Assembly (NCBI GenBank): GCA_945865745.1
Contig: CAMBFP010000037.1
Span: 1-9,437, forward strand
Length of the DNA stretch: 9,437 nt
Reading direction: 5' to 3'
Origin: Rhizobium sp. Q54
GTDB lineage: Bacteria > Pseudomonadota > Alphaproteobacteria > Rickettsiales > UBA1997
Shown here: one piece after another, positions 6,442 to 9,437 of the stretch
Numbering within the stretch: position 1 is the first letter of the stretch
Layout of the letters: every line of letters begins with the position of its first letter
Notes under the pieces: generated by a model
Databases searched by the model: none
The model's input: only the letters and a program-made list of their open reading frames with translations
Told to the model about the DNA's origin: nothing
Translations under genes and position numbers: made by a program

Positions 6442-7266
6442 ATGAAGCAAAAAATTCTTAAAATTGCCTTACCGGCAATCATCACTTTCATCTGCGCTTA
6501 CAGCGCTTACTCCTTTTATCAATATCACAACAATCATCACCAAATAAGGCTCTACGGCAATGTCGACATAAGAGAAGTCAGCGCTTCTTTTCGCGTTTCT
6601 GGTCGCTTAAAAAAATTATTTTTTGATGAAGGAGATGAAGTTAGCGAAGGGCAAATTCTAGCTAGCTTGGAAGATGACACCTTCTCTAACGAGCTTGAAC
6701 TTGCCAAAGCCAACCTAGACGCAGCTAGTGCCAATTACGAAAATGCTGAAATAAAATTTAAGCGTACAAAAAATCTCTTCAAAAATAACTCTGCTTCAAA
6801 GCAAGAATATGATAATGACAAATTCGCGCTAGATCGCGCGCAGGCAGATCTTGAGGCGCAAAAAGCGAAAGTAAAAATTGCCCAAACCGCTCTTGATGAT
6901 GTAGATCTTCACGCTCCTTCTGATGCTTTTGTGATGACGCGCCCTTTTGAAGTGGGCTCGATGATCACACAGAATCAGACTGTTTACGAACTATCTCTAA
7001 CCAATCAGGCTTATGTTAGAGCTTATCTAAATGAAGAGGATTTAGGCAGAGTCACAAATGGAATGTCAGTCAAAATAAAAACCGACAGCAACAGTGAATA
7101 TGAAGGACAAATCGGATTCGTCTCGCCAAAAGCCGAATTCACACCAAAGTCTGTTGAGACCACAAGCCTTAGAAGCAGGCTGGTCTATCGCATTCGCATC
7201 ACCATAAAAAATTCTGACGACAAGTTGAAGCAAGGAATGCCAGTAACGGTTTTAATCAAGTTATGA
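6442..7266 (+). CDS. ybhG: YbhG-like periplasmic adaptor (HlyD/membrane fusion family)
   Basis: Links the inner-membrane ABC transporter to the outer-membrane channel. The 274 residues show an N-terminal membrane anchor or signal (about 6-25), first lipoyl half with GNVDIREVSASFRVSGR (39-55) and DEGDEVSEGQIL, a helical hairpin (about 80-155), second lipoyl half (156-188), and a beta-barrel (190-272). The barrel carries GQIGFVSPKAEFTPKSVET and KQGMPVTV, which match E. coli YbhG almost residue for residue from memory. The hairpin tip carries R108, L112 and S119, the R-x3-L-x6-S pattern used by AcrA-type adaptors to dock on TolC-family channels; SKQEYD is the same as in AcrA. E. coli YbhG has about 332 residues, so the hairpin here is clearly shorter. 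Start ATG 6442 lies 5 bp after the regulator stop without a clear ribosome binding site. Its stop overlaps the next start (ATGA). Confidence 0.92.
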   Translation: MKQKILKIALPAIITFICAYSAYSFYQYHNNHHQIRLYGNVDIREVSASFRVSGRLKKLFFDEGDEVSEGQILASLEDDTFSNELELAKANLDAASANYENAEIKFKRTKNLFKNNSASKQEYDNDKFALDRAQADLEAQKAKVKIAQTALDDVDLHAPSDAFVMTRPFEVGSMITQNQTVYELSLTNQAYVRAYLNEEDLGRVTNGMSVKIKTDSNSEYEGQIGFVSPKAEFTPKSVETTSLRSRLVYRIRITIKNSDDKLKQGMPVTVLIKL

Positions 7267-8984
7267 GTGAAACTTTAGTTATAGTTTCCAATCTTAATAA
7301 AACCTTCTTGGGCTCTAATAGTAAGGCTTTAGACGATATTAATTTCGAAGTAAAAGAGGGTGAATTTTTCTGCCTCTTAGGCCCTGATGCCGCAGGCAAA
7401 ACAACTTTACTTCGCATAATCGCCTCAATTCTTAAATATGATTCTGGCGCGGTAGAAATTCTTAATAAAAAAATCCCGCAGGAAATTTCTGAGATTCAAC
7501 ATTTAATCGGATATGCACCGCAAAAATTCGGGCTTTACGAAGATTTAACCGTTCTGGAAAATCTTGATCTTAATGCTGATTTACGCGGAATTGCCGGCGC
7601 AGAAAAAGATGAACAGATCACCAAACTTTTAGCGAAAACCAATCTTAAAAATTTTACAGATCGCCTTGCTGGAAACCTCTCAGGCGGCATGAAACAAAAG
7701 CTCGCCCTCGCCTGCACATTAATCGCCAAACCAAAAATTCTTTTACTTGATGAGGTTAGTGTTGGCGTAGATCCAATTTCACGTCAGGATTTAATTGGCA
7801 TCGTTAAGGATTTAATTGGCCATGGAACTGCGGTAATTTGGTCTACAACTTATCTCGATGAGGCTGAACAACATGCGAATAAAATGCTTCTGATTAACGA
7901 AGGAAAGCAAGTGTTCTTCGGTAATCCACAAGATTTTATTGCGCGCACTGCGGGCAGAAGTTTTTTACTCAAAGCAAGAAATTCTGCCTCAAATCGTCGC
8001 GAAAATCTGAATCAAATTTTGCAAAGCGAAGGAATTGAAGACGCCGTATTGCAAGGCGATCAAATCAGAATTCTCAACCGAAATGACGACGTAACAAAGT
8101 TCACTTCTGATTATGAAATAACCAAAATTCCTTCGACAATCGAGGATTCGTTTTTGGAAATTTTAAACCTCAAACTTCCAACATTTTCTAAGCTCGCCAA
8201 CCGCTACGACAAAAAAGAAAGCGAGAAAAAAATAGTCATTGAAGCGCAAGGCCTAACTAAAAAATTCGGTGAATTTACCGCTACAAATAACGTCAATTTT
8301 CAAATCGAATCAGGAAAAATATTTGGCTTTTTAGGGCCGAATGGCGCGGGAAAATCCACAACATTTAAAATGCTCTGCGGCCTTTTAAAACCTACTTCTG
8401 GCATTGCTCACGTTTCGGGAATAAGTTTACTCACTTCAGCAAATGAGGCGCGCCAAAGAATTGGTTACATGGCGCAAAAATTTTCACTTTATGGCGAGTT
8501 AAGCACTTTACAAAATCTGCAATTTTTCTGCGGCGTTTATTCTCTTAATAAAGCAGAAACAAAAATGGCGATTGCCGAAGTTGTTGAGAGCCTTGATCTA
8601 GAAAATTTTCTCAACACTAACGCCTTTAACTTACCGCTTGGAATCAAGCAGCGCCTTGCTCTTGGCTGCGCTCTACTTCACAAGCCTGAAGTTTTATTTT
8701 TAGACGAGCCAACCAGCGGAGTTGACCCAGCAACGCGTCGCGAGTTTTGGTTTCATATTAATGCCCTGGCTCAAAAAGGCGTTACGGTAATGGTTACAAC
8801 TCACTTCATGGACGAGGCAGAATATTGCGATACCGTGGCCATAATCTATCAAGGCTTGAAAATCGCCGAGGATAATCCGCAAAAATTGAAGGACATTATT
8901 AGAAGCGAGAAGCTAGCAAATCCGAGCTTTCAAGACGTATTCGTTGATCTGATAAAAAGACAAGATGTGGAGAAAATTTTATGA
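7263..8984 (+). CDS. ybhF: YbhF-like double ATP-binding subunit of ABC-2 exporter
   Basis: Two ATPase domains fused in 573 residues (E. coli YbhF has about 578), driving the permease pair expected downstream. Domain 1: Walker A GPDAAGKT (40-47), Q-loop APQKFGLYEDLTV (Q87), signature LSGGM (139-143), Walker B ILLLDE (159-164), and the switch position STTYLDEAE with Y197 where histidine is usual. Domain 2: Walker A GPNGAGKST (358-366), AQKFSLYGEL, a degenerate signature LPLG (457-460), Walker B VLFLDEPTSGVDP, and a normal switch histidine H514 in VTTHFMDEAE. As I remember it, E. coli YbhF shows the same deviations, so they are family traits, not damage. The Pro normally after the domain 1 Walker B Glu is Val (DEV). 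Start ATG 7263 overlaps the adaptor stop by 4 bp, and the stop overlaps the permease start by 4 bp. YbhGFSR-type systems are linked to drug and sodium/proton export; the substrate here is unknown. Confidence 0.95.
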   Translation: MSETLVIVSNLNKTFLGSNSKALDDINFEVKEGEFFCLLGPDAAGKTTLLRIIASILKYDSGAVEILNKKIPQEISEIQHLIGYAPQKFGLYEDLTVLENLDLNADLRGIAGAEKDEQITKLLAKTNLKNFTDRLAGNLSGGMKQKLALACTLIAKPKILLLDEVSVGVDPISRQDLIGIVKDLIGHGTAVIWSTTYLDEAEQHANKMLLINEGKQVFFGNPQDFIARTAGRSFLLKARNSASNRRENLNQILQSEGIEDAVLQGDQIRILNRNDDVTKFTSDYEITKIPSTIEDSFLEILNLKLPTFSKLANRYDKKESEKKIVIEAQGLTKKFGEFTATNNVNFQIESGKIFGFLGPNGAGKSTTFKMLCGLLKPTSGIAHVSGISLLTSANEARQRIGYMAQKFSLYGELSTLQNLQFFCGVYSLNKAETKMAIAEVVESLDLENFLNTNAFNLPLGIKQRLALGCALLHKPEVLFLDEPTSGVDPATRREFWFHINALAQKGVTVMVTTHFMDEAEYCDTVAIIYQGLKIAEDNPQKLKDIIRSEKLANPSFQDVFVDLIKRQDVEKIL

Positions 8985-9437
8985 AGCTCAATCTATCCAC
9001 AACTCGCATCAAAGCCTTAATAAAAAAAGAAGTGATTCAAATTAAACGCGACAAAAGCGCGCTTTTAATCGCCTTCGCTCTTCCGGTTTTTTTGACTCTG
9101 GTTTTTGGTTACGCCATTTCAATCGACACTAATAAAATCAGAATCGCGATTGTTAATGAAGATGCACAAAGCTCTTCTAGCGCTGATTTGATAAGCTTTT
9201 TTAATAATTCAAAATTTGTCGAAGTAAAACTAATTACCGATTCGCATGAAGAGGCAAAAAGAGAAATTCTTGGGCAGAAATTAAGTGCAACTTTGGTTAT
9301 TCCAGCCGACTTCAACAAGAGACTAGAAAAAGAAAAAATCGCCGCAGTTTATTTAGCTACAGACGGCTCTGACCCAAATACCGCAAGCTTCTCTACGAAT
9401 TATGTGCGAGCCATTATGAATCTTTATGTCGAATATC
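8981..9437 (+). CDS. ybhS: YbhS-like ABC-2 permease, cut off by window end
   Basis: The membrane-spanning subunit of the exporter. The frame opens with ATG at 8981, overlapping the ybhF-like stop by 4 bp (ATGA), and runs to the end of the window without a stop; about 152 residues are seen of an expected 370 or so. A cytoplasmic N-terminal helix (RIKALIKKEVIQIKRDKSAL) leads to the first membrane helix (LLIAFALPVFLTLVFGYAI, about residues 28-46). A large extracytoplasmic domain follows (IRIAIVNEDAQ, LVIPADFNKRLE, ATDGSDPNTASF), as in the ABC-2 permeases YbhS and YhiI-linked relatives. The ending phrase TDGSDPNTASF closely matches YbhS. A second permease gene (YbhR type) probably lies just beyond the window. 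Confidence 0.9.
   Translation, partial: MKLNLSTTRIKALIKKEVIQIKRDKSALLIAFALPVFLTLVFGYAISIDTNKIRIAIVNEDAQSSSSADLISFFNNSKFVEVKLITDSHEEAKREILGQKLSATLVIPADFNKRLEKEKIAAVYLATDGSDPNTASFSTNYVRAIMNLYVEY

Noticed and set aside
8631..8642. Loss of the ABC signature in domain 2 of the double ATPase as a sign of a broken gene
   Set aside because: The frame is intact, all other motifs are present, and E. coli YbhF carries the same LPLG, so it is a family trait.
1..9437. CRISPR array, tRNA or rRNA gene, insertion sequence, toxin-antitoxin pair or defence island
   Set aside because: No repeat-spacer pattern, no tRNA-like cloverleaf, no transposase and no nuclease-type defence gene was seen; the whole window is accounted for by housekeeping, repair and transport genes.

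Overview
The window is AT-rich (by eye about 40% GC), densely coding bacterial DNA with weak Shine-Dalgarno signals. It is most consistent with a low-GC alphaproteobacterium, possibly Rickettsiales-like. The best clue is the short, HRDC-less ribonuclease D with its characteristic C-terminus. The lineage call is inference from memory of protein families.

Left part (1-2510): the 3' portion of an ABC-F ATPase gene of the Uup type, which begins before the window, is followed by ribonuclease D (rnd). The 94-bp gap between them holds a two-armed palindromic element that looks like a diverged copy of a widespread dispersed repeat. An ATG inside it creates a false N-terminal extension of rnd. The true rnd start is probably 1871.

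Middle part (2513-4213, minus strand): three genes in a row, read from right to left. They are a small exported or membrane-anchored four-cysteine protein of unknown function, an exported peptide methionine sulfoxide reductase MsrA, and a LysE/RhtB-family amino-acid exporter. They converge on rnd, with a weak terminator candidate between.

Right part (4303-9437, plus strand): one tightly packed operon encodes a complete ABC-2 export system of the YbhGFSR type. The order is a NodT/TolC-family outer-membrane lipoprotein, a CecR-like TetR regulator, a YbhG-like periplasmic adaptor, a YbhF-like double-ATPase subunit, and a YbhS-like permease cut off by the window end. Junctions are overlaps of 8, 4 and 4 bp plus one 5-bp gap, suggesting one message with coupled translation. 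In front lies an 18-bp perfect palindrome with a third half-site, right after a -10-like hexamer; it is a likely operator for the embedded TetR regulator.

Nothing here is a clearly undescribed system. The best leads are the self-contained tripartite pump with its own outer-membrane channel, the compact adaptor that keeps an exact R-L-S docking motif, the asymmetric ATP sites of the double ATPase, the three-half-site operator, and the repeat that distorts the rnd start.
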